Of a stretch of DNA of 64,000 bases, positions 26,073 to 34,190 are shown one piece after another. The stretch is from positions 372,001 through 436,000 of the forward strand of contig NZ_BSTJ01000003.1 of assembly GCF_030269445.1 (NCBI RefSeq). The letters are read 5' to 3'. The notes beneath the pieces were generated by a model that searched no databases, was not told the DNA's origin, and saw only the letters and a list, made by a program, of their open reading frames with translations. Numbering within the stretch: the first letter of the stretch is position 1; each line of letters starts with the position of its first letter. The stretch comes from Actinoallomurus iriomotensis. Lineage in GTDB: Bacteria > Actinomycetota > Actinomycetes > Streptosporangiales > Streptosporangiaceae. Both the position numbers and the translations under genes were made by a program.

Positions 26073-26227
26073 GGATCGAGTCTATGCCGCCGGTCCGCAC
26101 CGGTACGCGCGGAAAACCCACTTGTGCCGCAGACCCTGGCGGTGCGCGTCACCACCCGCCCGCCACCATCGGGATCGTCACCCCGAGACACCCCGCGATC
26201 ACACCGAGTGCCTACGGTAAAAACCCC

Positions 26228-26256
26228 TTGCCTCGGTGCGTGCGCTGATCTAGCGT
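26228..26256 (+). promoter_or_regulatory. Promoter of the short-ORF transcript
   Basis: TTGCCT (26228-26233) and TAGCGT (26251-26256) are separated by 17 bp, matching the housekeeping sigma consensus of actinomycetes. Transcription would begin near 26263, about 30 bases before the short ORF. The same -10 hexamer and spacing occur at 33687-33715. Confidence 0.65.
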
Positions 26257-26261
26257 GCGGG

Positions 26262-26474
26262 ATAAGCGGGAAAGGAGGTGGTCCGAAACTTATGCATAGT
26301 ACGAGGACTCGTGAGGTGGCTGTCCGCTAGTCGCCGTCCCGCCTACGCCTCCTCATAGGAGGTAGGCAACCGGCCGAGGACGCGGCCGGCGAATACCAGG
26401 CAGACACCCGACCCCCGTGGCCGGTCGACCCAGTCCTGTCGACCCCTGCTCCGGCAGGAACAGCCCGGGGGTCG
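26262..26474 (+). ncRNA. Structured free-standing transcript with short ORF and hairpins
   Basis: Downstream of a good promoter lie an extended ribosome binding site (AAAGGAGGTGGTCC, complementary to the 3' end of 16S rRNA), a 12-codon ORF, and then three hairpins. These are GCCTAC-GCCTCC/GGAGG-TAGGC (26341-26367), CCGGCCG/CGGCCGG (26370-26389), and CGACCCCCG/CGGGGGTCG (26409-26474, with inner stem-loops), followed by TTT. The first hairpin holds a second AGGAGG in its right arm and its complement in the left. The next genes on both sides are on the other strand, so this unit does not lead into any protein gene. It could be a small regulatory RNA or a dual-function RNA. Confidence 0.55.
26292..26330 (+). 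CDS. 12-residue peptide ORF with anti-16S ribosome binding site
   Basis: The ORF encodes MHSTRTREVAVR and a TAG stop. Its ribosome binding site pairs with the 16S tail over about 14 bases, far beyond the usual 5-6, with AGGAGG 13 bases before the ATG. The peptide is basic and hydrophilic, with no membrane or secretion signal. The conspicuous translation signal is the main evidence that the ORF is real. Whether the peptide itself or the act of translation matters is not known. Confidence 0.5.
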   Translation: MHSTRTREVAVR

Positions 26475-26551
26475 TTTCATGCCCGGACTCTTTCACCGAC
26501 GCGTGCCGGCCCCCGGGACGCCGACGACGCCCGGGAGCCGAAAACGGCCTG

Positions 26552-27037
26552 TTACGCGACCCGTTTGAGCTGCGCGGACAGGTGCGACTGCAGGCTCTGC
26601 CCCTCCGCCGCCATGTCGTAGGCGTATCCGAGGTCCTCGCCGATCAGGCCGTACAGGCGGTGGCCCGCGGTGTACTCCTTGGCGGTCTCCGTACGGGCGA
26701 CCACGTCGGTGCGCAGCTCGACCCGCGTGCTGATCACGTTGCCGATGTAGATCTCGGCGATGCCGGTCGGGTGCGCCAGCACCAGTTCGATCCGCCCGCC
26801 TGAGTGGGCGCGCCAGTAGCCGCTCTCCTGCGCCAGCGGCGCACCGAGGTTGCCCTCGTCGTCGAGGCGCCACGTACGGCTGGTGTAGATGAGGTACGGC
26901 TTGCCGATATGGCGAAACGAGATCTCCTGCCCGAAGCGGAAGCTCTCGATGTTGGGGTAACCGCCGACCCCCGCGCCCTCCCAGTCTCCAAGGAGGAACT
27001 TCAGCGGCTCGAGGTCGGGGTGCAGCTCAGGCTCCAT
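26552..27037 (-). CDS. Nitrobindin-type haem-binding beta-barrel (FABP/THAP4-like)
   Basis: A 161-residue soluble protein starting MEPELHPDLEPLKFLLGDWEG. The GxWxGxG-like motif (GDWEGAGVGGYP), the strand order and the C-terminal His/Leu-rich strands are those of nitrobindins, ten-stranded barrels that bind ferric haem and isomerise peroxynitrite to nitrate. Mycobacterial Rv0813c is the same family. The gene follows the unexplained short transcript (convergent) and is divergent from the GIDE-domain gene. Confidence 0.88.
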   Translation of the reverse strand: MEPELHPDLEPLKFLLGDWEGAGVGGYPNIESFRFGQEISFRHIGKPYLIYTSRTWRLDDEGNLGAPLAQESGYWRAHSGGRIELVLAHPTGIAEIYIGNVISTRVELRTDVVARTETAKEYTAGHRLYGLIGEDLGYAYDMAAEGQSLQSHLSAQLKRVA

Positions 27038-27165
27038 GTACGGCCAGCGTAGTCGGCTTTGCACGCGATAGCCTGATCAAACCCGCGATCAGGACTTCAC
27101 CGGTGAACTGAACCGATCCGGCCGGCGTCACGTCTGATCTTCCTAAGGTCGAGGAAGGACAACGG

Positions 27166-27819
27166 TTGTACGCGCTCATGACTTTGCTGTCCGCCGGGCT
27201 CGAGGCGAGTGCCGGCGTGGTGTCGAAGAAGGTCGGCACGGCTCGGCGGCGGCGGGTGATCCACAAGGCCGAGCCGATCACCGGTGACACCGCGGGTCTA
27301 CGCGAGATCAACGGGCGCGTCGCCGCGGGGCCCGGCGGGCCGGTCACCGCGCCGCTGTCCGGCCTCGCGTGCGCCTGGTACGCCGTGACCGTGTACGAGC
27401 GCTACCGCGCGTGGCGGCCGGGTCCGCTCGGGCCGACCGACGTCATCCGTGACATACGGGTCGCCCAGCAGCTCGCCGGCCCGCTGCACGTGACGGGCGA
27501 CACCGCGGCGGTGCGCGTGGACCCGCGCGGCGCCGACCTGGAGCTCGGCGACCCGGTGTTCTCCGAGTTCGAGGACAGCCCGAGCGGCGCGCTCGCCGCC
27601 CGCCTCGCCACGATGCTCGGCGACCGGCTGCGCCCCCGGCATCGCGACCGCACCGTCGGCTTCCTCGTCGAGGAGCACGTCGTCGCCGTCGACGACCCGG
27701 TGTACGTCGTCGGGCAGGCGCGTACGGAGCTCGGTGACCTGGTGATCGGCAAGCCCGCGATGCAGCCGTTCATCATCACGCGAACCTCGGCCATGCGGGT
27801 CCCCACCGGACAGGACTAG
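27166..27819 (+). CDS. GIDE-domain (E3-ligase-like) protein
   Basis: A 217-residue protein resembling the GIDE domain of MUL1/MAPL-type proteins, found in bacteria without the RING finger. A short N-terminal hydrophobic stretch (YALMTLLSAGLEASAGVV) is followed by the substrate-interaction domain: VIHKAEPITGDTAGLREING, LSGLACAWYAVTVYER, and HVVAVDDPVYVVGQARTELG. A TTG start is preferred because GGAAGGA is correctly spaced for it, and too far (18 bases) from the following ATG. Its function in bacteria is unknown. It is 10 bp upstream of the DsrE-like gene and co-oriented. The gap before it contains the palindrome CCTGATC/GATCAGG (27073-27094), possibly an operator. Confidence 0.75.
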   Translation: MYALMTLLSAGLEASAGVVSKKVGTARRRRVIHKAEPITGDTAGLREINGRVAAGPGGPVTAPLSGLACAWYAVTVYERYRAWRPGPLGPTDVIRDIRVAQQLAGPLHVTGDTAAVRVDPRGADLELGDPVFSEFEDSPSGALAARLATMLGDRLRPRHRDRTVGFLVEEHVVAVDDPVYVVGQARTELGDLVIGKPAMQPFIITRTSAMRVPTGQD

Positions 27820-27829
27820 TCTGCCGGAT

Positions 27830-28192
27830 ATGGCACGATCACTCGTGATCAAGGTGACGGCGGGCGCGGAAGCGCCCGAACGATGCAACCAGGCCTTTAC
27901 GGTCGCGGCGGCCGCCGTGGCGAGCGGGGTGCACGTGTCTCTCTGGCTGACCGGGGAGTCGTCGTGGTTCGCCCTGCCCGACCGGGCCAAGGAGTTCGAG
28001 CTCCCGCACGCGACCCCGCTGGAGGATCTGCTCGGCATCCTGCTGTCCGCCGCCCAGGTCACGGTCTGCACCCAGTGCGCCGCACGGCGCGACATCACCG
28101 ACGACGAGGTGCTGCCGGGAATCCGCATCGCCGGGGCCCCGACGTTCGTCGAGGAGATCACCACCGAGGGTGTGCAGGCGCTCGTCTACTGA
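27830..28192 (+). CDS. DsrE/DsrF-like family protein
   Basis: A 120-residue alpha/beta protein: MARSLVIKVTAGAEAPERCNQ, AAAAVASGVHVSLWLTGESS, a central LEDLLGILLSAAQVTVCTQC with two Cys, and a C-terminal GAPTFVEEITTEGVQALVY. These match DsrE-fold proteins that carry or transfer sulfur via a Cys. Cys75 and Cys78 are the candidate sulfur carriers. It lies 10 bp downstream of the GIDE-domain gene, so the pair is an operon. Its end overlaps the convergent nuclease gene by 7 bp. Confidence 0.85.
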   Translation: MARSLVIKVTAGAEAPERCNQAFTVAAAAVASGVHVSLWLTGESSWFALPDRAKEFELPHATPLEDLLGILLSAAQVTVCTQCAARRDITDDEVLPGIRIAGAPTFVEEITTEGVQALVY

Positions 28193-28686
28193 CGCGGAGC
28201 GCACCCGGCCGGAGCCGGACGCCACATGCCGGCATGCCCGCGCCGGGCCGTCTCTTCGGCGTCACGCAGGACGCCCGCACGTGCGGTGTCCGGCGGTACG
28301 GGTAAGGCCCGCGCGAACCCGGCCCGTACGAGCGCGGCGTTGACGAAGACGCCCCGGCTCGTCCACACGTAGAAGAGCCGCCGCCCGTACCGGTCCCGCG
28401 GCCGGACATCGCCGGCGACGCGTACGGCCCGGCCGGGCGGCGTCAGGCGGCGCAGCGCCCGCGTGGCCTCCGCCCCGAAGCAGTCGTGCCGCCGCCAGGT
28501 CTCGGGCGCGTCGACGCCGATGAGCCGCACCCGGCCCCGCCCGCGCACGATGAGCGTGTCTCCGTCGACCACACGGGTCACCACCGCCGTCGTCGTCGCG
28601 GTGCGCTGCCGGAACCGTACGGGCTGCGCCGGAACACAGCCCGCGGCCAGCAGGCATCCGGCGGCGAGCCACCTCCCCAGAGTCAC
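28186..28686 (-). CDS. Thermonuclease-family (SNase-like) lipoprotein
   Basis: A 166-residue protein with a GTG start and a lipoprotein signal (MTLGRWLAAGCLLAAGC; lipobox LAAGC). The staphylococcal nuclease fold follows: VVDGDTLIVRGRGRVRLIGV, DAPETW, and DRYGRRLFYVW. The catalytic Arg-Glu-Arg set (RLIGVDAPE, then DRYGR) is present, so calcium-dependent cleavage of DNA or RNA outside the membrane is expected. Two Cys (DCFG and GCAPRQ) may pair. The length is typical of actinobacterial short SNases. Confidence 0.88.
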   Translation of the reverse strand: MTLGRWLAAGCLLAAGCVPAQPVRFRQRTATTTAVVTRVVDGDTLIVRGRGRVRLIGVDAPETWRRHDCFGAEATRALRRLTPPGRAVRVAGDVRPRDRYGRRLFYVWTSRGVFVNAALVRAGFARALPVPPDTARAGVLRDAEETARRGHAGMWRPAPAGCAPRQ

Positions 28687-28730
28687 GGCCGCATCCTCCC
28701 CGGTGCCACCGACAGCCCGGAGGCCGGGGT

Positions 28731-29594
28731 CTACTGCCGGGAGAACTGTTCAGCGTGGTCGAGCGCCCACTGGTGAAAAGTGCGCGCCGGGGTTCCCGTC
28801 ACCGTCTCCACGGTCCGGGTGAGGGTCGGTGCCGGGGCGTCGAGCATCTTGGCGTAACCGTCGAGGAGGACGTCCACGAAGGAGTCGGGGAAGGACTCGT
28901 CGTCCAGCAGTCGCCGCCTGGCCTGTTCACGGGACAGCTCCTGCCACCGCAGCGGCCGGCCGAGGGCCTGGCCGATGATGTGGACCTGCTCGGTCTGGGT
29001 CAGCAGCTCGGGCCCGGTCAGCTGGTAGCACGCCCGGTCGTGCCCGTCCTCGGTCAGCGCGGCCACCGCGACGGCGGCGATGTCGGCCTCGTGCAGCATC
29101 GCCATCGGTACCGCACCGTACGGCCCGGCGACCGTGTCACCGGCGCGGATCTGGTCGGCCCACCACAGCGCGTTGGCGGCGAACGTGCTCGGCCGCAGGA
29201 CGGTCCATGCCAGGCCTGACTGCCGGAGGAGGCGCTCGACCTCGGCGTGCGACCGGCCCACGGGGTCGGTGTGCCGGTCAGGGGCGAGCCCGTCCTGCAC
29301 GGCGCCCGATGACAGCAGAACCACGCGACGGGCATGCCGGTTGATCGCCTCCAGGACCGCCGTCATGGGCCGGGCGTCGTGGAAAGGCCACATGAGGAAG
29401 ACCGCGTCCACACCGTCCAGGCACTTCTCCAGGCCCTCCGGATCGGCGAGGTCGCCACGCACCACCTCGGCGCCCTCGGGCAGCCGGACGAGTTCGGGGG
29501 TGCGCGTCATCGCCCGCACGCGGATCCCGCGTTCCAGAAGCGGGGCCAGAACCTGGCCTCCGACGTTTCCGCTGGCCCCGGTAACAAGGATCAT
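28731..29594 (-). CDS. NmrA/SDR-type NAD(P)-binding protein
   Basis: A 287-residue atypical short-chain reductase starting MILVTGASGNVGGQVLAPLL, whose VTGASGNVG is the NAD(P)-binding Gly motif (TGxxGxxG). Other family blocks are GDLADPEGLEKCLDGVDAVF, WTVLRPSTFAANALWW and the ending near FHQWALDHAEQF. These proteins are quinone/flavin-type reductases or redox-sensing proteins; the catalytic Tyr-x-x-x-Lys of classical SDRs is absent. The divergent Lrp/AsnC-like gene is the likely regulator. A CAGGAA site precedes the ATG. Confidence 0.85.
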   Translation of the reverse strand: MILVTGASGNVGGQVLAPLLERGIRVRAMTRTPELVRLPEGAEVVRGDLADPEGLEKCLDGVDAVFLMWPFHDARPMTAVLEAINRHARRVVLLSSGAVQDGLAPDRHTDPVGRSHAEVERLLRQSGLAWTVLRPSTFAANALWWADQIRAGDTVAGPYGAVPMAMLHEADIAAVAVAALTEDGHDRACYQLTGPELLTQTEQVHIIGQALGRPLRWQELSREQARRRLLDDESFPDSFVDVLLDGYAKMLDAPAPTLTRTVETVTGTPARTFHQWALDHAEQFSRQ

Positions 29595-29710
29595 CGTTCC
29601 TGGCCCTTTCAGTCGTTGTCGTAGCGGACCAAGGCTCGCTTCCGTGGGTGTCGCCGTGCCAGCCACCGGCCGAGATCTGGCGGACTCCTCCATCTCGGTA
29701 GCCTTTGCCG

Positions 29711-30667
29711 GTGGATTCGGTTGATCGAGGATTGGTGCACGCCCTTCAGCTGGATGGCAGGGCGCCGTTCCGCCGGATCGCCGAGGTGCTGGGGGTGTCC
29801 GAGCAAACGGTCGCCCGGCGCTACCGGAAACTGCGGTCGACCGGGGCGATCCGTGTGGTCGGCGGCGTCGACGGTACGCGGCTCGGCTACACCTCGTGGA
29901 CCATCCGGCTGCGGACGACCCCGGACGCGTCGGGTGCACTGGGCGCCGCGTTGGCCCGCCGACCCGACACCTTCTACGTCCACCTGCTCTCCGGAGGCAC
30001 CGAGATCTCCTGTTTCACCCAGGCCCGCCTGGAAGATGGCGAGGCGTCGCTCCTCGACAAGCTGCCGCGGACCGGCAAGGTGCTGGCGATGAGCGCGCAC
30101 TCGCTCCTACGGGGCTTCGCCATCCCCAGCGGCTGGGCGGGGCTGGCCGCTCTGGAGGAAGAACGCGCCGCGCGACTCCGGTACACCGCCGACCCTGAGA
30201 ACCAGGTCGCCGTCGACGCCACCGATCACGCGTTGCTGGCGGCACTGGCGGCCGACGGTCGCACCAGCCATGCCGACCTGGCCACCGCGACCGGCTGGTC
30301 GGAGTCGACGGTCCGGCGACGGCTGGACCACCTGCGCCGGTCGGGCGCGCTGCTGATCCAGTTCGAGTTCGACCCCCGCGCCCTGGGGTACCGGGCGCAG
30401 GTCAGGCTCTGGATGTCGGTCCGGCCCTCGGGGCTGGTACCGGTCGCCGAAACGCTGGCCACTCACCCCGAGGTCTCCTTCATCGGCGTCACCACCGGCA
30501 CGACCAACCTCATGGCCGAGGTGATCTGCCGGGACAACGCCCACCTCTACCGTTACCTGACCGAACGGGTGAGCACTCTGGACGCCGTCCAGACGCTGGA
30601 GACGGGCCCGGTGATGCGCACCCTCAAGCGGACCGGCACCATCCTGCCGCCGGCTCCGGCTCGCTGA
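29711..30667 (+). CDS. Lrp/AsnC-family regulator with two fused modules
   Basis: The 318-residue protein is about twice normal Lrp size and contains two complete Lrp units: an HTH at ~1-55 (ALQLDGRAPFRRIAEVLGVS) followed by an effector domain, and a second HTH at ~165-215 (DATDHALLAALAADGRTSHA, then DLATATGWSESTVRRRLDHL) followed by a second RAM-type domain. Tandem Lrp fusions are a known actinobacterial variant. The GTG start directly follows a TTG six bases upstream that could also be used. It is divergent from the NmrA-like reductase gene with ~116 bp between, its probable target. Confidence 0.88.
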   Translation: MDSVDRGLVHALQLDGRAPFRRIAEVLGVSEQTVARRYRKLRSTGAIRVVGGVDGTRLGYTSWTIRLRTTPDASGALGAALARRPDTFYVHLLSGGTEISCFTQARLEDGEASLLDKLPRTGKVLAMSAHSLLRGFAIPSGWAGLAALEEERAARLRYTADPENQVAVDATDHALLAALAADGRTSHADLATATGWSESTVRRRLDHLRRSGALLIQFEFDPRALGYRAQVRLWMSVRPSGLVPVAETLATHPEVSFIGVTTGTTNLMAEVICRDNAHLYRYLTERVSTLDAVQTLETGPVMRTLKRTGTILPPAPAR

Positions 30668-30691
30668 ACGGCCGGGCCGAGAGATCCCCTC

Positions 30692-33664
30692 TCAGGCATC
30701 GAAGAACGGCAGTGCCGGGTCCTCGAACGCGGCGGTGAAGCGGTCGGGCCAGTCGAGCACGTCCTCAAGCCAGCCCGCCCGCATCCGCTCGGCGGCGTAC
30801 GCGATCCGGTCGGGCGGCTCGACGCCGAGGCCCGCCACGGCGAGGTCGGCCATGACGCTCGCGTGGTCGTCGTCGCCGAGGACGGCCGTGCGCACGATCG
30901 GCCGGTTCGACGCCAGGGCCATCGACAGCGGGTGGCGGCGCAGCGCGCGCACCCGATGGCCGAACAGCGGCTCCGGCGGCTCCTTCAGGCCGGGCAGTTC
31001 GTAGTCCATCGGTGGGACCGGATCGCGCTTGTCCGGTACGCCGGGACCGGGCGGGAACAGCCGGCTCATCTCGTGCAGCCACCGCAGCTGCGGGATCACC
31101 CAGTCGGGCCCGGGCGATGAGTCCGGCCGCGCGCCGTCCAGGAGCCGCTCGGCGACGCTCGCCACGCGTTCGGTGAGCTCCTCGGGCGCGTACGCCACGC
31201 GCAGGGCGCCGGACCGCCGCCCGACGGCGCGGTCGAGGACGGTGGCGAGCAGGCACTCCCGGAGCCGTACGGGCCGGTCCGCCCAGGAACGGGCGAGCTC
31301 GTCCGGCACCCGCGGCATCGGGCGGTCGACGAGATGGGACAGCACGAGGGTGTCCGCCCACACCCGCAGCCACGCCCACTCGGCCGCGGAGGCGAGCAGG
31401 TCGGCCTCCCGCAGCTCGTACAGCGTGCAGGCACGGCCGTGGCGGCACTCGCCCCCGCAGGCGGCGGACCGCCGTCCGTCGAGCGGCGGCACCGGCCCGG
31501 GCAGGACGCGCTCGCGGTCGCGCCCGAGCGGTACCCGGATCCGCAGCGGGCGGTCCATGCCGTCCGCGAAGACCGCCGCCACGCCCGGCGGCAGGGACAC
31601 GACCTCGCGCGACTGGTCCTCGTCGAGGTTCATCGCGGCGCCCACGAGCCGGCGGTCGTCGTGGGCGGGCAGCCGGTGCACCACCTTCAGCGCGGTGTTC
31701 TTGATGACGTCGGGGACGAGCTTGGTGGGGATCTGCTCGGCGACGACGATGCCCTCGCCGTACGCGCGGATCTCGGCGAGCATGCCCGCGAACAGCTCGA
31801 CCGCGTGCGCGCCGGCGCTGCCCTCGCCGCGGTTGCGCAGCAGCCGGTGCGCCTCCTCGATGACGATGACGTGCTCCAGGTCGCGCGTGCCGGTCTCGCG
31901 GCGGGCGCGCAGCCGCAGGTGCTCGACGATCCGGATGATCAGCGTGCCCATGAGGAACGCCTTGTCCTCGTCGTTGGCGACGTCCTCGATGGCGAGCACG
32001 ACGTTCTTGCCGAGCAGTCCCTCGATGTCGGCCGGGTGCCCGCCTTCGAAGAACCGGCCGGCCGAGCCGATGCGCAGCGACCGCAGCCGTACGTCGACGA
32101 ACCCCTTGACGTCGGCCATCAGCTCGTTGCCGTAGCCGACGTCGCTGATCACCTGGAGGGCGGCCTTCTGCAGCTGTTCGAGGGTCGGCACCGCGGGCTC
32201 GATCGCCGAGCCGGGGCGGCCGCGCCCGGTGACGACGTCCCAGCCGTTCGCCTCGTACACCCGCTGCAGGGCCTGCGACATGATCTGGGGAAAGGGCTCC
32301 TCGGCGTCGAAGGCCGCCTGGAACAGCGCGCGGACCATGTCGATGTGCGCCTGCACGGGATAGCCCGGCGCGGGCGCGAGCGGGTTCACCGACAGCGGCA
32401 CGGCGCCGGGGTCGGAGGGGTTCACCACGGTGACGGGCGCGTCGATCCGGCCCGCCATCGTGGCGTACTCCGACTTGGCCGGCTCGATGGCGAGCCACGG
32501 GATGCCCGCCTCGGTGAGCTGTTCGAGCAGGTGGCGTACGGTCTGGGACTTGCCCGCGCCGGTCGAGCCGGTGACGAAGACGTGCCGGTTCAGGGTCTGC
32601 AGCGGCGCCGTGAACGTACCGACCTGGCGGTCCTGCCCGTCGAGGACCGCGCCGAGGGCGAGGCTTTCGTCCGCGGCCCCGCCCACCTCGGAGGTCACGT
32701 CGAAGTAGCCGGCGTCGAGCACCCGCAGTCCGGGCACCTCACGGCGCGGCAGCCCGGCGAGGGCGGCCAGCGCACCGGCGGTCGCGACGAACGGCGAGCG
32801 CAGGTCCTGGTCCTGCGTGTCGACGTGCACGGCCTCGTGGAAGCGCACGGCGCGCTCCCCCGACCGCAGGCGGTACGGGTGGTGGCTCATCTCGACCGAG
32901 CCCACGAGGACGGGCGCGATCTGGTCCAGCTCACGCGCTGACGCGGCGCCGGCCAGCACGCGCACCCGCCACAGGCCGGCCTCCTGGAATGCCTCGAGCT
33001 CGGCCATCCGGCGTTCGAGGCGCGCGACCGCGAGCTCGTCGTCGCCGCGGCGCTGCACCTGCAGTTCGTACTGCAGGTCCGTGACCTCATCCTTGAGCAC
33101 CTGCTCGCCGCACTGTTCGGCGATGACCAGCCAGCCGAACGGCCGGCCCATGAGAGTCACCAGCGTGGACTCGAAGAGACCGGGCCCGCCGTCCGCCCGC
33201 GTCGACATGAGCGGCGGCGCCAGCCGGGCCGGACAACGGCTCCAGGTCATCGCGGCGGCGTCTTCGAGCCAGTCGTCACCGATCTCCACCCCGCGCGCGC
33301 CGTTGGGGAAGAGCAGGCCCTGCTGCGGCTCGGCGGAAGGAGTGAGCGGCCCGGCGTTGGTGATCAGCTCGAGCGGCGCACCGCCTCCGCGGGACATCCA
33401 TCCGACGACGAACGGCCGGCCGTTCTGCGCCGCCGACAGCACCGCGGGCAGCACCGTGACGAAGTCCCATTCGGCGGACGCACCACGCGCCGGCGACAGA
33501 ATCGCCTGAACCCGGTACCACGGCCCCTGAAGTCCCCCAGCAACCCCTGCCACGCATGAAGGTTTACCGCCCTGCGCCCGTTCGTGCCAGAGGAAGCCCG
33601 AACCCGGACCCACCAGTACGAAACCCGGCAGGTCACCGTCCCGCACGACTCGCGATACCCCCAC
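30692..33664 (-). CDS. HerA/DUF87-type ATP-binding protein
   Basis: A 990-residue protein. The N-terminal ~330 residues are a non-catalytic domain (LFESTLVTLMGRPFGWLVIA and a helical arm at ~190-230). The central part is a HerA-like hexameric translocase core, with Walker A FVTGSTGAGKSQTVRHLLEQ (Lys372), Walker B IVIEEAHRLL (~597-603), and the sensor-like VVAEQIPTKLVPDVIKNT. The C-terminal ~300 residues contain a Cys cluster (CGGECRHGRAC) that could bind a metal. HerA-like proteins pump DNA, and several are parts of antiphage systems, but related proteins also work in conjugation. No nuclease gene is adjacent. The GTG start is the first reasonable codon; it faces a divergent promoter. Confidence 0.85.
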   Translation of the reverse strand: MGVSRVVRDGDLPGFVLVGPGSGFLWHERAQGGKPSCVAGVAGGLQGPWYRVQAILSPARGASAEWDFVTVLPAVLSAAQNGRPFVVGWMSRGGGAPLELITNAGPLTPSAEPQQGLLFPNGARGVEIGDDWLEDAAAMTWSRCPARLAPPLMSTRADGGPGLFESTLVTLMGRPFGWLVIAEQCGEQVLKDEVTDLQYELQVQRRGDDELAVARLERRMAELEAFQEAGLWRVRVLAGAASARELDQIAPVLVGSVEMSHHPYRLRSGERAVRFHEAVHVDTQDQDLRSPFVATAGALAALAGLPRREVPGLRVLDAGYFDVTSEVGGAADESLALGAVLDGQDRQVGTFTAPLQTLNRHVFVTGSTGAGKSQTVRHLLEQLTEAGIPWLAIEPAKSEYATMAGRIDAPVTVVNPSDPGAVPLSVNPLAPAPGYPVQAHIDMVRALFQAAFDAEEPFPQIMSQALQRVYEANGWDVVTGRGRPGSAIEPAVPTLEQLQKAALQVISDVGYGNELMADVKGFVDVRLRSLRIGSAGRFFEGGHPADIEGLLGKNVVLAIEDVANDEDKAFLMGTLIIRIVEHLRLRARRETGTRDLEHVIVIEEAHRLLRNRGEGSAGAHAVELFAGMLAEIRAYGEGIVVAEQIPTKLVPDVIKNTALKVVHRLPAHDDRRLVGAAMNLDEDQSREVVSLPPGVAAVFADGMDRPLRIRVPLGRDRERVLPGPVPPLDGRRSAACGGECRHGRACTLYELREADLLASAAEWAWLRVWADTLVLSHLVDRPMPRVPDELARSWADRPVRLRECLLATVLDRAVGRRSGALRVAYAPEELTERVASVAERLLDGARPDSSPGPDWVIPQLRWLHEMSRLFPPGPGVPDKRDPVPPMDYELPGLKEPPEPLFGHRVRALRRHPLSMALASNRPIVRTAVLGDDDHASVMADLAVAGLGVEPPDRIAYAAERMRAGWLEDVLDWPDRFTAAFEDPALPFFDA

Positions 33665-33686
33665 TTAACTTTCTGTAGCGAATCGA

Positions 33687-33715
33687 TTGCACTCCGCATT
33701 TACGGGGGCTAGCGT
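33687..33715 (+). promoter_or_regulatory. Promoter of the coiled-coil gene
   Basis: TTGCAC (33687-33692) and TAGCGT (33710-33715) with a 17-bp spacer, about 35 bp before the TTG start of the small coiled-coil gene. Confidence 0.65.
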
Positions 33716-33750
33716 TCCTGCTGTCTCGACCCCGACCGAAAGGATTCTCG

Positions 33751-34140
33751 TTGCGAAGCGATATCGAAGACCTCTGCCTGCGGGTGGCCGCCGTGGAGGA
33801 AGAACAGGCAAGGCTGCGCGAGCGGACCGAGCGGGCCGAGCAGGTGACCGACTTGTTCGGCGCGCTCGACAAGGACGTGGCGGACACCCGCGTCGGCTTC
33901 AGCAAGCAGCGGCAGGTGCTCAACGCGATCGGCATGACGCAATCGGAGCACGCCGCCCACCTTCAGCGGCAGTCCACCATCCTCTCTGGCCTGGTACTCG
34001 AGATGGCCGCAGTCCGCAGCACGCAGGTCGACCACGGCATCGTGCTGAACGAGCACGGACAGATGCTCACCGAGCATGGGCAGATGCTCAAGGAGCAGGG
34101 CCGGATGCTGCGTGAGGTGCTCGACCGGCTGCCCGCATAG
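33751..34140 (+). CDS. Small coiled-coil protein with heptad repeats
   Basis: A 129-residue protein predicted to be one long coiled coil. The middle (LRERTERAEQVTDLFGALDK) and the end, a seven-residue repeat (VLNEHGQMLTEHGQMLKEQG then RMLREVLDRLPA), are clear. There is no TM helix. The TTG start follows GAAAGGA with good spacing and a strong upstream promoter. It is placed between the HerA-like gene (divergent) and the two-TM gene (convergent). A trimeric or dimeric coiled coil between a translocase and a membrane protein could be a tether or regulator; this is inference. Confidence 0.7.
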   Translation: MRSDIEDLCLRVAAVEEEQARLRERTERAEQVTDLFGALDKDVADTRVGFSKQRQVLNAIGMTQSEHAAHLQRQSTILSGLVLEMAAVRSTQVDHGIVLNEHGQMLTEHGQMLKEQGRMLREVLDRLPA

Positions 34141-34190
34141 CCCGACCGCTGAATCGGGTGTCCGCTTGAGCGGGCACCCGATCCGGCGGG

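Noticed and set aside
26409-26474. 6C-type small RNA (paired C-rich loops)
   Set aside because: The C-runs here are in a stem, not in two loops, so the known 6C RNA pattern does not fit.
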